DNA from: Bacteroidetes bacterium UBA1947
GTDB taxonomy: Bacteria > Bacteroidota > Bacteroidia > Chitinophagales > Chitinophagaceae
Assembly: GCA_002336915.1 (NCBI GenBank)
Contig: DDET01000047.1
Coordinates: 1-64,000, forward strand
Direction: 5' to 3'
DNA: 64,000 nt
The notes under the pieces are model-generated. The model ran no database searches. It was not told the origin of the DNA and was given only the letters and a program-made list of their open reading frames with translations. Positions 34,337 through 43,503 of the stretch are shown here, one piece after another. Each line of letters starts with the position of its first letter. The first letter of the stretch is position 1. Position numbers and translations under genes: made by a program.

Positions 34337-36001
34337 TTATTTCCGGGCCGTTATTATTTCTTCACTTCGCCTTAGCGCATCTTCAAGGTTATCTGTAATA
34401 TTTCTTTTGCCTATTGCAAATATCAGCCGGGCCTTGGCAAGTTCCTCACGCACCTGTTCGCTTTCCAGGCCGCTCAATATCAGCTTTATGCCACGGCTAT
34501 TACACTCCTTATATACTTCCTGTATGGTGCGTATGCCGGTCATGTCTATCACGGGCACATTCCGCATTCTGATTATGAGCACAGCGGGTGCCTTTTCAAT
34601 AAATCGAATAGAGTCTTTGAACTTATATGCGGCACCAAAAAATAAAGGGCCGTTTATCTCAAATATCTCTACCCCTTCAGGAATGTGGTGTGAGTCGATA
34701 CCCTCCAGTTCCTCATCACTCTGCCCGCTGTCGTAGCTTAGTTGCTTTACGTTACTTGCCTTCATCATCACGCGCATAAATAGAAATACCGCCAGCACCA
34801 TACCTATTTCTATTGCTACAGTAAGGTCCACTAATACTGTTAGTAGAAAGGTAGCCACCAAAACAAGTGCATCGCTGCGCGAACCCTTAATGATAGAAAC
34901 AAAATTCTCCCACTCGCTCATATTGTATGCCACTATCACCAGCACCCCGGCCAGGGTGGCCATTGGTATCAGCCCGGCCCATTTGCCGGCAAAGAGCATA
35001 ATGAGTAGTAGCGTAACCGCGTGTATCATGCCCGCAACAGGTGTGCGACCGCCGTTCTTGATATTGGTTGCAGTACGTGCTATAGCACCCGTGGCAGGTA
35101 TACCGCCAAAGATGGACGAAAATATATTGGCCACACCTTGTGCTACCAGTTCCATGTTAGAACGGTGATTACCGCCTGTCATACCATCAGCCACTACCGC
35201 CGATAATAAAGATTCTATACTACCCAGCAAGGCAATAGTAAAAGCAGGGCGTATCAATTGTTGAATGATTTTCCAGTCAAGATGCGGAATAACGGGTGCA
35301 GGCAGCGACGACGATATGGTACCGAAGCGGCCGCCTATCGTTTCCACCGGCAGCTTGAATATTGATACGGCCGCAGTGGTTACAATTATTGCGATTAATG
35401 AGCCGGGTACTTTATGTGTCACCTTCGGCCAAAAAATAATGATCAGCACCGTTGCCACGGCGATGAGTACCGCATAAATATTGAACGACGAGAGATGCTG
35501 TATAAATGCTGCCCATTTATCCAAAAAATCGGCAGGTACGGCTGCCATCTGCAGGCCCATAAAGTCCTTGACCTGCGACGAAAAGATAATAAGCGCGATG
35601 CCCGATGTAAAGCCCACAATAAGCGGGTATGGGATGAACTTAATGAGCGCACCCATCCTGGCTAGTCCCATGACAATAAGCAGTATACCTGCCATAAAGG
35701 TGGCGATGATCAAGCCGTTTATACCATACTGCTGTATGATACCGTAAACAATAACGATGAATGCACCTGTGGGGCCACCTATCTGCACTTTGCTTCCGCC
35801 CAGGGCCGAAATAATAAATCCGCCTATCACTGCAGTGTACAAACCTTTCTCCGGCGATACGCCTGATGCTATAGCAAAAGCAATGGCCAGTGGCAATGCC
35901 ACTATCCCTACTATTATCCCTGCCATCAGGTCTTTGAGGAATTGCTGCTTGTTGTACCCTTTTAAAGTATCGAGCAGCTTAGGTTTGAAATCATTTTTCA
36001 T
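34337..36001 (-). CDS. SulP-family anion transporter with STAS domain
   Basis: A 554-aa inner-membrane transporter for sulfate, bicarbonate or a dicarboxylate. About 10-14 hydrophobic segments fill residues 30-420 (KDLMAGIIVGIVALPLAIAF at the start; the motif GGSKVQIGGPTGAFIVIV is the family's substrate-site half-helix). A cytoplasmic STAS domain follows at about residues 440-550, with the conserved IRMRNVPVIDMTGIRTI strand-helix. The frame is open 72 bases upstream from a TTG; the ATG at 36001 is chosen. Chemical specificity cannot be read from sequence. Confidence 0.92.
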   Translation of the reverse strand: MKNDFKPKLLDTLKGYNKQQFLKDLMAGIIVGIVALPLAIAFAIASGVSPEKGLYTAVIGGFIISALGGSKVQIGGPTGAFIVIVYGIIQQYGINGLIIATFMAGILLIVMGLARMGALIKFIPYPLIVGFTSGIALIIFSSQVKDFMGLQMAAVPADFLDKWAAFIQHLSSFNIYAVLIAVATVLIIIFWPKVTHKVPGSLIAIIVTTAAVSIFKLPVETIGGRFGTISSSLPAPVIPHLDWKIIQQLIRPAFTIALLGSIESLLSAVVADGMTGGNHRSNMELVAQGVANIFSSIFGGIPATGAIARTATNIKNGGRTPVAGMIHAVTLLLIMLFAGKWAGLIPMATLAGVLVIVAYNMSEWENFVSIIKGSRSDALVLVATFLLTVLVDLTVAIEIGMVLAVFLFMRVMMKASNVKQLSYDSGQSDEELEGIDSHHIPEGVEIFEINGPLFFGAAYKFKDSIRFIEKAPAVLIIRMRNVPVIDMTGIRTIQEVYKECNSRGIKLILSGLESEQVREELAKARLIFAIGKRNITDNLEDALRRSEEIITARK

Positions 36002-36179
36002 GAGGCGACAAAATGCAACCGGGCAAGTTATCTTAACTTGTAATGATAAATGATGATGACCGTCATACCCCAAGGAAATGCCCTGGCGGCTGATAGATAA
36101 TTACCAGGTAATAAGGCGTGGCATGGCACAGGCTGGGTATAATTTTCCCCAATTCGCCCGTTTCACAGCAAATTTGCAG

Positions 36180-36207
36180 CTTACAAATTGTCTCTTACAA
36201 ATTGTCT
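36180..36207. repeat. Tandem duplication of a 14-base unit
   Basis: CTTACAAATTGTCT occurs twice head to tail, 180 bases upstream of the SulP start and 180 bases before the small gene at 36390. The rest of this 390-base gap is AT-rich with no gene seen. Confidence 0.8.
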
Positions 36208-36389
36208 AAAGAATATTTTTATTGATTTTTAAAAATATAAATAAGTAAAAAATCATTCTTTAAGTTATTAAAAATCACACCCATTTCATCCTTTCTGGGA
36301 TCTCCTGAGCTGCGCCGACACTCTACAGGTCCATCCTTTCGCAATTTTTAGCCTGATTTTTGCCCCTTATTCAGCAAAATTGGAATAAA

Positions 36390-36707
36390 ATGTACCAGTT
36401 CAATGTAATGCAGGATGACCAGGGAATGTGGCGGTTTGAATTGGACGGGATTAACCTGCTGCTTGACGGCTTTACCGAGCGGGATGGCAAACACTGGATA
36501 AAAACCCCGTCAAAAGCGATAGCTTTCTTTAACCTGAGCGGTAACCTTTATGGTGTATCAAACGATATGAAAACTTTCAGCACCGTAGAAGATTTTTTTG
36601 ATTCCATGCGTGAGCAATATTCGATCTTTAAGAGCAAACAAGGAACAAACATTTCAAACACCCGGGACCAAAATGTGAATGCAGTAAATGCAACTCGCAG
36701 GGCCTGA
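36390..36707 (+). CDS. Hypothetical 105-aa cytoplasmic protein
   Basis: A small soluble protein with no signal peptide. It begins MYQFNVMQDDQGMWRFELDG and contains aromatic and acidic residues in a pattern suggesting a small beta sheet followed by a helix (TVEDFFDSMREQYSIFK). The frame extends 30 bases upstream from a TTG, but the ATG at 36390 is preferred. It stands alone and ends before a terminator. No family recognised. Confidence 0.65.
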   Translation: MYQFNVMQDDQGMWRFELDGINLLLDGFTERDGKHWIKTPSKAIAFFNLSGNLYGVSNDMKTFSTVEDFFDSMREQYSIFKSKQGTNISNTRDQNVNAVNATRRA

Positions 36708-36738
36708 GTTATGAGATAAATTTATTGTTTGCAAAGTA

Positions 36739-36771
36739 GCCGCCAGTTCTTTGGAGTTTGGCGGTTTTTTT
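36739..36771 (+). terminator. Rho-independent terminator after the 105-aa gene
   Basis: CCGCCA pairs with TGGCGG across a 13-base loop, followed by seven T. It overlaps the 3-prime end of the convergent gene. Confidence 0.8.
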
Positions 36772-37480
36772 ATTGCGCGCTACGCTGCACGCTGCCCAGG
36801 CTTTTGTAGCGTGCCGCAGTTTGCTTTATGTAATTGTAGAAGGTATACTCGTTCATAGCTCGTAACTGCTCGTAAGATGGCCTGTAGTACTGCATATAGC
36901 GTTGCAGTGCATCACCCTCAAGGCCCGTTATTCTTGTCACCAGTTTTGCGTTGAAAGTATAGTCTATATACTTCTCTTTCTGAAAATGGTCGTAGTGTTT
37001 CTGGAACTCCCATATTTCCCTGTTATGCTTGCTAAGTGCTGTAAAGGGATGTTGTATCATATCTATCGCGGACATAGTGGGGAAATCAAGTTCGTGTTTA
37101 TAGATATCATGGAACTTCAGGCTGTCGCTTTTATAGTCTTTTGCCTTTCCTGCTATATTCACTTCCGGCAGCTCTATTGGCCCTTTTTGTATGATTATTT
37201 TAAAGTATGGTGGTACGCTGCCCGTCGGTATACGCACCCGCGTTATCTTGTAACCTAGTTTTCTGAACTCCAGCAATTCATTCTTATTCGCCGTAATGAA
37301 GAATTTGCCATCCTCGCCGGTAGTGATAGCCATATTACTGTATATGTTATTCACGCTTACATTGGCAACCGGCTTGCCGTCATTCGCATCCAGCACTTCG
37401 CCGTTTATATTTTGCGCACCGGCCACAAGCGTTCCGAGCATTAGCAGGCAAAAACAGCGTATAAAAGCGGGAAAGGACAT
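36770..37480 (-). CDS. Exported protein with carboxypeptidase-regulatory-like domain
   Basis: A 236-aa periplasmic or surface protein. The signal peptide (MSFPAFIRCFCLLMLGTLVAGAQ) is followed by a CarboxypepD-reg-like beta sandwich (INGEVLDANDGKPVANVSVNN, here quoted as NGEVLDANDGKPVANVSV), the domain often found at the N-terminus of TonB-dependent receptors. The rest is alpha-helical and shows no known family. The frame is open for another 126 codons upstream, but that stretch overlaps pyrD's promoter region and lacks coding character, so the ATG at 37480 is chosen. It is divergent from pyrD. Confidence 0.72.
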   Translation of the reverse strand: MSFPAFIRCFCLLMLGTLVAGAQNINGEVLDANDGKPVANVSVNNIYSNMAITTGEDGKFFITANKNELLEFRKLGYKITRVRIPTGSVPPYFKIIIQKGPIELPEVNIAGKAKDYKSDSLKFHDIYKHELDFPTMSAIDMIQHPFTALSKHNREIWEFQKHYDHFQKEKYIDYTFNAKLVTRITGLEGDALQRYMQYYRPSYEQLRAMNEYTFYNYIKQTAARYKSLGSVQRSAQ

Positions 37481-37555
37481 AAACGTGCTAAAATTACAGT
37501 TTAGCTGCCATGTATGACCTGCTATTTTGTTAAAAAAGATAAAAGCGCGGTTATG

Positions 37556-37563
37556 TATCTTTG
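37556..37563 (+). promoter_or_regulatory. -7 box (TATCTTTG) of pyrD-terC
   Basis: Exact TAnnTTTG match 8 bases before the pyrD ATG, implying a very short leader. It overlaps the upstream in-frame extension of pyrD and so argues against the longer start. Confidence 0.55.
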
Positions 37564-37570
37564 CGCGGCA

Positions 37571-38611
37571 ATGTATAGTCTCATACGCAAATTCCTTTTT
37601 TACATAGAGCCGGAGCAAGTGCACTACATGGTCATGAAATGGCTGCGTCTTGCTTATTCGGTGCCCTTCATCCGCTATTTTGTCAAAAAGCAGTTCAGCG
37701 TTACAGATCCCGCGCTGGAACGCGAGCTTTGGGGCATTAAGTTTCCTAACCCGGTAGGCCTGGCCGCCGGGTTTGATAAGGATGCCAAATATACCGATGC
37801 ACTTGCATGCCTTGGTTTTGGTTGCGTAGAGATAGGCACGGTAACACCACGCCCGCAACCGGGCAACCCCAAACCACGCCTGTTTCGCCTGCCGGCGGAT
37901 AAGGCGCTAATCAACCGTATGGGCTTTAACAACGAGGGCGCCACAGCCGCCGCGGAACGTTTGGCACATCGCAAAGAAGGATTGATAATAGGTGGCAACA
38001 TTGGCAAGAACAAAGACACACCTAATGACGACGCCATACTTGACTACGAAGCGGGCTTCAAAGCACTGTATGATGCTGTGGATTATTTTGTGGTGAATGT
38101 AAGCAGCCCGAACACACCGGGCCTGCGTGCCCTGCAGGACAAGGAGCCGCTGATGCACATACTCAACCGCCTGCAGATACTCAATAAAGAACTGGGCCTG
38201 GGCACCTGCAAACCGCTGCTTTTAAAAATAGCTCCTGATCTTACTAATGAGCAGCTTGATGATATCATCGAGATCGTAAAGACAACAGGGATTCAGGGCA
38301 TAGTAGCTACCAATACAACAATCAACAGGCAGGGACTTAACACACCTGCGGGCGAAATAGAAAAAATAGGCGCGGGTGGACTGAGTGGCATGCCACTTCG
38401 CGAACGTGCAACCGAAGTAATTTCATATATTCACACAAACAGTAAGGGCAGCATACCTATCATAGCAGTAGGTGGCATCTTCACCGCAGCCGATGCTATA
38501 GAAAAACTGGAAGCCGGCGCCTCACTGGTGCAGGTATACACAGGTTTTATTTACGAAGGGCCGGCAATAGCGGCTAATATTTGTAAAGGCATTTTGAAAA
38601 ATAAAAAATGA
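37571..38611 (+). CDS. pyrD: Quinone-dependent dihydroorotate dehydrogenase (class 2)
   Basis: A 346-aa membrane-associated flavoenzyme that oxidises dihydroorotate to orotate in pyrimidine synthesis, passing electrons to menaquinone. The N-terminal helix (MYSLIRKFLFYIEPE...) anchors it to the membrane and is typical of class 2. FMN-binding and catalytic motifs are GLAAGFDKDAKYTD, NRMGFNNEGA, VVNVSSPNTPGLR (with the catalytic Ser), NTT and VGGIFTAADA. The ATG at 37571 is chosen over one at 37514, because a strong -7 box lies between them. It overlaps terC by 4 bases. Confidence 0.93.
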   Translation: MYSLIRKFLFYIEPEQVHYMVMKWLRLAYSVPFIRYFVKKQFSVTDPALERELWGIKFPNPVGLAAGFDKDAKYTDALACLGFGCVEIGTVTPRPQPGNPKPRLFRLPADKALINRMGFNNEGATAAAERLAHRKEGLIIGGNIGKNKDTPNDDAILDYEAGFKALYDAVDYFVVNVSSPNTPGLRALQDKEPLMHILNRLQILNKELGLGTCKPLLLKIAPDLTNEQLDDIIEIVKTTGIQGIVATNTTINRQGLNTPAGEIEKIGAGGLSGMPLRERATEVISYIHTNSKGSIPIIAVGGIFTAADAIEKLEAGASLVQVYTGFIYEGPAIAANICKGILKNKK

Positions 38612-39387
38612 GCGAATTATTTTCAGTTGAGTCGGCAATAAGCCTGCTCACCCTTACCGTGCTTGAGATAGTGCTGGGTATAGACAACGTGATCTTTGTA
38701 TCGATAGTAATGGGCAAGCTGCCTGCAAACAAGCAGCCCGCGGCCCGCAAGGTATGGATGTTCACAGGCATAGCCGTGCGTGTAGTGCTTTTACTATGTC
38801 TTGGCTGGCTGATACACAACCAGCTCGAGATCAACATATTCCATTACAAATTCGTTTTGGGCGACTTTATTATGCTTGCCGGCGGCCTCTTCCTGATCGT
38901 GAAGACTGTGGGCGAGATACATGAGAAACTGGAAGGTGATGAAAAAGAAGTTATCGAGCGTGAATCGGGAAAGATGAATACAACGTTCGGCAGGGCTGTG
39001 GTGCAGATCATTCTCATAGACCTTGTGTTCTCATTCGATAGTATGATAACTGCAGTGGGTATGGCAAAGCGCCTGGAGGTGATGATAACGGCGGTAGTGA
39101 TAGCCATGTTCATTATGTTCCTGTTCTCAGGCAGGATATCGTCCTTCATCCACAGGCACCCCACCCTTAAGATGCTGGCTCTTTCGTTTTTGGTGATGGT
39201 AGGATTTGCTTTATTCTTCGAGGGTCTGAAGCCGATACACGGGCAGGAGATACCCAAAGGTTACATCTATTTCGCCATGGCCTTCTCCTTTGGTGTTGAG
39301 CTGCTCAACATGCGGATACGCAAAAAGGCAAAGCCAGTAGAGTTGAATGAAGCCGCTGAGAACGATGAGAACAGCAGCCTGCTTTAA
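38608..39387 (+). CDS. TerC-family membrane protein
   Basis: A 259-aa inner-membrane protein with about seven hydrophobic helices. The family signature LEIVLGIDNVIFVSIV near the N-terminus carries the conserved Asp-Asn, repeated in IDLVFSFDSMITAVG. Members are linked to metal homeostasis, for example Mn2+ export during secretion. It is translationally coupled to pyrD through a 4-base overlap. It converges with the beta-lactamase gene, sharing 4 bases at the stop codons. Confidence 0.9.
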   Translation: MSELFSVESAISLLTLTVLEIVLGIDNVIFVSIVMGKLPANKQPAARKVWMFTGIAVRVVLLLCLGWLIHNQLEINIFHYKFVLGDFIMLAGGLFLIVKTVGEIHEKLEGDEKEVIERESGKMNTTFGRAVVQIILIDLVFSFDSMITAVGMAKRLEVMITAVVIAMFIMFLFSGRISSFIHRHPTLKMLALSFLVMVGFALFFEGLKPIHGQEIPKGYIYFAMAFSFGVELLNMRIRKKAKPVELNEAAENDENSSLL

Positions 39388-40244
39388 GGCAGGGCTTTGA
39401 CATCTTTCAATACCTGGTGCAGTATATCCAGTCTTACCTTGAACCAATCGTGCGTGGTGTCCGATGCAGGCACTTCAAAATTCTGCGCAAAGAAGTAAGG
39501 GTATAAACGTTCATTACTTTTGTTCATTGATTCCTTGTCTTCTTTTACTTTTTGTATGCGCTCTACAAAGCCTACTATCCAGCAGATCATTTTTCCGTCC
39601 ACATCACCCGTTCCTGTTTTGTAATACAGCTTATAGCCGGGTTCATCTTCAAATAACATCATGCTGCGCACTACGCGCTGGCTGCGTTCGGAGAAAGGCA
39701 GCTCGTTAAAGTACAGGCGCTTTACAAAACCTACTTGTTCATCCGCCGATATCTGTAAGCTGCCATCCAGCCAAAAACTGTCAATAGTCTTACCCATATT
39801 CATGTTACCGTACTTCACTGTATCCAGGTAGTGTTGCAAGGGGGCTTTGCCAATGCGCCTTGCCAACTCACGGTAGTAGTTCACACAGCTTTGCCTGAAG
39901 GCCTCGCGCATATTCATGTCCTTGTTACATACTTCGCGGCTATTCTTTACACTGTCCCATTTTATGATGTATTGCTCGTCGGGTGCAGTGGCGGTTTCCA
40001 GTCCCACCAGTGAGTTAAATATTTTGAAAGTGGAGGCCGGGGTAAAGCGCTGCAGGCAACGCTCCTTGTTGTAATAATGCATTGCTTCGTGGTTATTATC
40101 GCGCAGCATAAAACAGGCATTCTTTATGCCATATGCCTCGTAAAGCCTTGCCCAGTCTGTATGCTCATGCATCCGCACCTCGCGGCATGATGATGTAAAT
40201 AAAGCAGCCGATATACAAACAGCCACCAAAATGCCTAAACGCAT
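39384..40244 (-). CDS. Class D beta-lactamase (OXA-like) lipoprotein
   Basis: A 286-aa serine hydrolase related to OXA beta-lactamases. All four class D motifs are visible: S71-T-F-K74, S119-C-V, Y145-G-N, and K219-T-G; FWLDGSLQISADEQVGF is the typical class D loop. A lipobox (FTSSC, cysteine at 20) predicts an anchored lipoprotein. The activity could be beta-lactam hydrolysis, including possible carbapenems, or a related penicillin-binding function; spectrum cannot be read. The frame starts with TTG 18 bases upstream; the ATG at 40244 is chosen. A TACCTTTG -7 box lies upstream. Confidence 0.88.
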   Translation of the reverse strand: MRLGILVAVCISAALFTSSCREVRMHEHTDWARLYEAYGIKNACFMLRDNNHEAMHYYNKERCLQRFTPASTFKIFNSLVGLETATAPDEQYIIKWDSVKNSREVCNKDMNMREAFRQSCVNYYRELARRIGKAPLQHYLDTVKYGNMNMGKTIDSFWLDGSLQISADEQVGFVKRLYFNELPFSERSQRVVRSMMLFEDEPGYKLYYKTGTGDVDGKMICWIVGFVERIQKVKEDKESMNKSNERLYPYFFAQNFEVPASDTTHDWFKVRLDILHQVLKDVKALP

Positions 40245-40269
40245 AGTATTATTTTTTGCCAATATGCCG

Positions 40270-40277
40270 CAAAGGTA
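40270..40277 (-). promoter_or_regulatory. -7 box of the beta-lactamase gene (TACCTTTG on minus)
   Basis: CAAAGGTA on the plus strand reads TACCTTTG on the minus strand, 26 bases before the ATG. Confidence 0.5.
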
Positions 40278-40314
40278 AATGAATGTTGGGCTATAAAAGA
40301 AGGATAAACAGTAC

Positions 40315-40737
40315 TCATTTAGCGGCCTTACCTAAATAATTCCCCTGTTTGTCAAATTCGTAGTATTTGGCCCCGGCCAGCACCTTGAAGCTAACATGGT
40401 CGTTGGCCAATATTATTTTGCTCGCCTCATCTATGGTTGGGTAATAATGGCTCATGTATACACGGGCAGCTTCCGGCAGTTCCTCTTCTTTTATGATCAC
40501 ATGCGTTTCAAGCCTTGCACCTGCTGCGTTGTACACGGTTTGCATCTTATATTTATTCTGCTCAAAGGTTGCTATGTAGCGGCCTCCAATCAGTTCCCAT
40601 TCTCCTGTAACACCGGGGAAATCTTTAATAAATACAATACTAATGGCCTTGGGTACGGCTTCAGGGGCTATTTTCTGAGCAGTCGCCGAAAATGAAAGCA
40701 AAGTGGATAAGAGCATCAGGAAACTGCAGGCTTTCAT
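40315..40737 (-). CDS. PepSY-like periplasmic protein
   Basis: A 140-aa exported protein with signal peptide MKACSFLMLLSTLLSFSATA. The mature part looks like two PepSY-like units: GEWELIGGRYIATF with YKMQTVYNAAG, then an SFKVLAGAKYYEFDKQGN repeat. This is the pattern of the Bacteroidota family described as beta-lactamase-inhibitor-like/PepSY-like. It lies on the same strand as, and 70 bases upstream of, the class D beta-lactamase, so the two may be co-transcribed. The function is inferred only from fold. Confidence 0.68.
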   Translation of the reverse strand: MKACSFLMLLSTLLSFSATAQKIAPEAVPKAISIVFIKDFPGVTGEWELIGGRYIATFEQNKYKMQTVYNAAGARLETHVIIKEEELPEAARVYMSHYYPTIDEASKIILANDHVSFKVLAGAKYYEFDKQGNYLGKAAK

Positions 40738-40807
40738 CGGAACAGATTTAAACTTTCCACATTACATATGAAAAGCTATTCTATGCCAACAAAAAACGTA
40801 CCAGCAA

Positions 40808-41785
40808 TTAGTCGAAGGACTGGTTGCTGGCGGCTGATATACGCAGCATACGGTCATATTCCGCCGCCGAAAGATCGTTGAAGAAGTAATGTACCGGGTT
40901 GATCTTTTCACCATTCTTTATCACTTCGTAGTGGCAGTGTGGCCCGGTGCTCTTACCTGTGCTGCCTATCCAGCCTATTACCTCGCCGCGCTTTACATGC
41001 TGTCCCAGCCTTGCTTTTATTTTCACCATATGGCCGTATAGCGACTCGTAGCCAAAACCGTGGTTGATGATCACATGATTGCCATAGCCGCCCGGATCAA
41101 AGTTTGCTTCGGTTATAGTGCCATCGCCGGTAGCATAAATGGGTGTGCCCATAGCGGCAGCGAAATCGAGCCCGGTGTGCATTTTTACGGTCTTGTATAT
41201 GGGGTCGATACGGTAACCAAAGCCGGATGCCAGGTGGTTGAGATCCTTGTTGGATATCGGCTGAATGGTGGGTATGGAGTGCAGCATTTGCTCCTTTGAG
41301 CGCACCAGGTGCTCTATTGTATCATCGGAGTGCTGCTGTACCAGTATGCGGTTCCTGAGTACGCTTATCTGGGTCTTCACTTGCTCCATCACTTCCTCGG
41401 GCTTCATGTAGGCAAACTCACGTGGGTCTATATTGCTGTAGTCCTTACCGTAGCGGATACTGTCGGGTATGGGTGCTGCCTCGAACACGCTGCGATATAT
41501 AGTATTATCCCTGGCTTCCAATTCAGATACGGCTTTATTGAGGGCATTTATCTGGGCCTGCAGCTCGCTATAGTCATCGCGCATACTATTCATGCTGTTG
41601 CGCATCTTTTTCTCCTTGGGCGAATCGAGGAAGCGAAATGCTACGGCTACTATGATGATGGCCGTAACCGCAGCTGCCGACAGGAAACCCAATACACGCA
41701 AAAAGCGGGCTTGCCAAGGTATCTCTACCTTCTCAAACTTATGCGTATCCGTATTGTAGAAATATTTTTTTTCCCGCCGCTTCAA
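40808..41785 (-). CDS. M23-family (LytM) metallopeptidase with N-terminal membrane anchor
   Basis: A 325-aa cell-wall hydrolase or its regulator. A short cytoplasmic segment (KRREKKYFYNTDTHKFEKV) is followed by one membrane helix (FLSAAAVTAIIIVAVAF), a long coiled-coil region (MRDDYSELQAQINALNKAV) and a C-terminal LytM domain. Zn ligands are visible as HTGLDF (HxxxD) and GPHCHYEV (HxH), so the enzyme should be active in cutting peptidoglycan cross-links. No ATG exists near the start; a TTG (41785) fits family members beginning MKK..YYYNT, and another TTG at 41824 would add 13 residues. Confidence 0.85.
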   Translation of the reverse strand: MKRREKKYFYNTDTHKFEKVEIPWQARFLRVLGFLSAAAVTAIIIVAVAFRFLDSPKEKKMRNSMNSMRDDYSELQAQINALNKAVSELEARDNTIYRSVFEAAPIPDSIRYGKDYSNIDPREFAYMKPEEVMEQVKTQISVLRNRILVQQHSDDTIEHLVRSKEQMLHSIPTIQPISNKDLNHLASGFGYRIDPIYKTVKMHTGLDFAAAMGTPIYATGDGTITEANFDPGGYGNHVIINHGFGYESLYGHMVKIKARLGQHVKRGEVIGWIGSTGKSTGPHCHYEVIKNGEKINPVHYFFNDLSAAEYDRMLRISAASNQSFD

Positions 41786-42009
41786 AACTGTGGTGTGTAG
41801 GGTAAAGTTAATAGTTAAGGGCAAATTTTTTCCGCTTGGATGGCAAGTTCCTTAAGTGGCATTTAACCGCAAAGGCGCGAAGACGCAAAGAGATCAGCTA
41901 AACAATGTGCACCCAATGACTATACATTGACTATGTCGGATAGACAGCATCGGCGCTCAAACGGATGCCAATGACATTAGCTTAAATAATTATTTCTCCT
42001 TTTTCTGCT

Positions 42010-42375
42010 GGAAATTATAATTTCCTCTTTTTTAGGACAATCAGCGGAAATGCTTGCCAGGATTGTCATATGCGTGGAAATAATTATTTCTCGTTATTTC
42101 CTGTTATTTCCCTTTTTCTCCAAAAAGGGAAATAACTTCTTTTCGTAATGTCATCAGATTTCCGAAATCCCGACTCAAAATACTTTATCCCGCTCCCGAT
42201 TTCAGGGAGACCCTGCATCGCTTAACCCGATGAAAAATCGGGATTCTTTTACAATTTATTTCAAAGAACTTATGCTAATAATTTTAAATTATTAGCAACA
42301 AAGCAAGTTACGAAATGGGGAGGGGCGACTCCAAATAATGTGGATAAAATGACATAAAATCATAATTGCTTATGT
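42010..42375 (+). repeat. Interspersed intergenic element, copy A
   Basis: The gap from 41825 to 42429 holds no gene. From 42010 it alternates the word GTTATTTCC and its complement (GGAAATAAC) in both orientations, including GGAAATTATAATTTCC (42010-42025) and GTTATTTCCC paired with GGGAAATAAC. It contains the block GCGGAAATGCTTGCC leading to CATATG, and it ends with the tail ACAAAGCAAGTTACGAAA, GGGGAGGGG, TCCAAAT and GGATAAAATGACATAAAAT (42299-42360). The block and tail align with copy B at 57.3-57.66 kb and, inverted, with copy C at 5.84-6.17 kb. Boundaries are approximate. Confidence 0.65.
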
Positions 42376-42429
42376 GAAGGAGTATAGTACCCGAAACGGC
42401 GATTGGTTATCTTTAAGCAAACACCTGCG

Positions 42430-43503
42430 ATGAAAATATTTACTTTCCTGTTACCGGCATCGCTTGCTTGTTACCCTGCAGCAGCAAAACAAAATAACCC
42501 GGTGAAGAGCTACCTTGATTATGTCTACAAGGCCGAGCATGATATAGCCCAAGGCAACTATGCAGGAGCCTCGCTGTATTACGACAGCGCTTTTGCTACC
42601 GGCTTTCATCCATGGGCTGCGGATATCTATAACTACAGCTTGTGCGCGATAGCTCAAAAGGACCTTAAACAAACGTTGCGACTATCGAAGATGCTGGTAT
42701 TGAAAGGCGCCGATCTTGTCTTCTTTCAAAAGGAAATTTACCGGCCGTTCGCCCGATCGGCAGAATATAAGGAGCTGGAAAAACAATACCCTAAACTTAA
42801 ACAAGAACGCTCAAAACATATCGACACGAAGCTGGTGCAGCAACTGAAAAATTATGTTGCGGTCGACCAATCACTACATCGACAATTGCCAAATCCATCC
42901 AACGAATTTCAACGAAGAGTACATAACCAAGACGACTCCCTTGCCAGGGTCCTCAATACCTTGCTGCAAAAACACCAATATCTATCGGAAGATATTCTTG
43001 GCGGGAGGTTTGAAGATACTATACTCAATGCAGAACCCATATGGGGCATTATCGCGCTCCACCAATTTGAAGGCGAGGGAACCATCCTGTTTAAAACAGT
43101 CAATAATGCCATCCACTATGGTAAGCTAAGACCTGACATCGGACTGGAATGGATCCAACATGGAAATTTTACCAAAGTTGTATACACAAGCAACTATTTT
43201 ATCCTGAATGATACCTTGAGGGAATGGGAAATCAAAAAAGCCGGCCTTACAAATCCAAGCATCTTTTTATTGTCTGAGCAAGCTACAAAAAAAGAAGAAG
43301 AATTGCAGGACTATTACCATATCGACGATCCTGGAAACATCATAGACAGGCTGTACTTCAATTATTCAAGGCTTTCAAAACGTACCGCTGCTTACACAAA
43401 TGGCTTTTTGATAAGCCCGAAACCCAGCATAGTAAATGGCCCGGACCAACTGAAAGATCAATTCCGTAAAACATCAGTTGTAGTTCATCGAACAAATAAG
43501 TAG
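42430..43503 (+). CDS. Hypothetical exported protein
   Basis: A 357-aa protein with a signal peptide (MKIFTFLLPASLACYPAAAKQ). The first third contains weak TPR-like helices (HDIAQGNYAGASLYYDSAF); the remainder is mixed alpha/beta with an RRVHNQDDSLARVL helix, and no family is recognised. The frame begins upstream with TTG; the ATG at 42430 is chosen because it opens the signal peptide. The gene starts 55 bases after repeat element A. It reads as orphan accessory material. Confidence 0.65.
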   Translation: MKIFTFLLPASLACYPAAAKQNNPVKSYLDYVYKAEHDIAQGNYAGASLYYDSAFATGFHPWAADIYNYSLCAIAQKDLKQTLRLSKMLVLKGADLVFFQKEIYRPFARSAEYKELEKQYPKLKQERSKHIDTKLVQQLKNYVAVDQSLHRQLPNPSNEFQRRVHNQDDSLARVLNTLLQKHQYLSEDILGGRFEDTILNAEPIWGIIALHQFEGEGTILFKTVNNAIHYGKLRPDIGLEWIQHGNFTKVVYTSNYFILNDTLREWEIKKAGLTNPSIFLLSEQATKKEEELQDYYHIDDPGNIIDRLYFNYSRLSKRTAAYTNGFLISPKPSIVNGPDQLKDQFRKTSVVVHRTNK

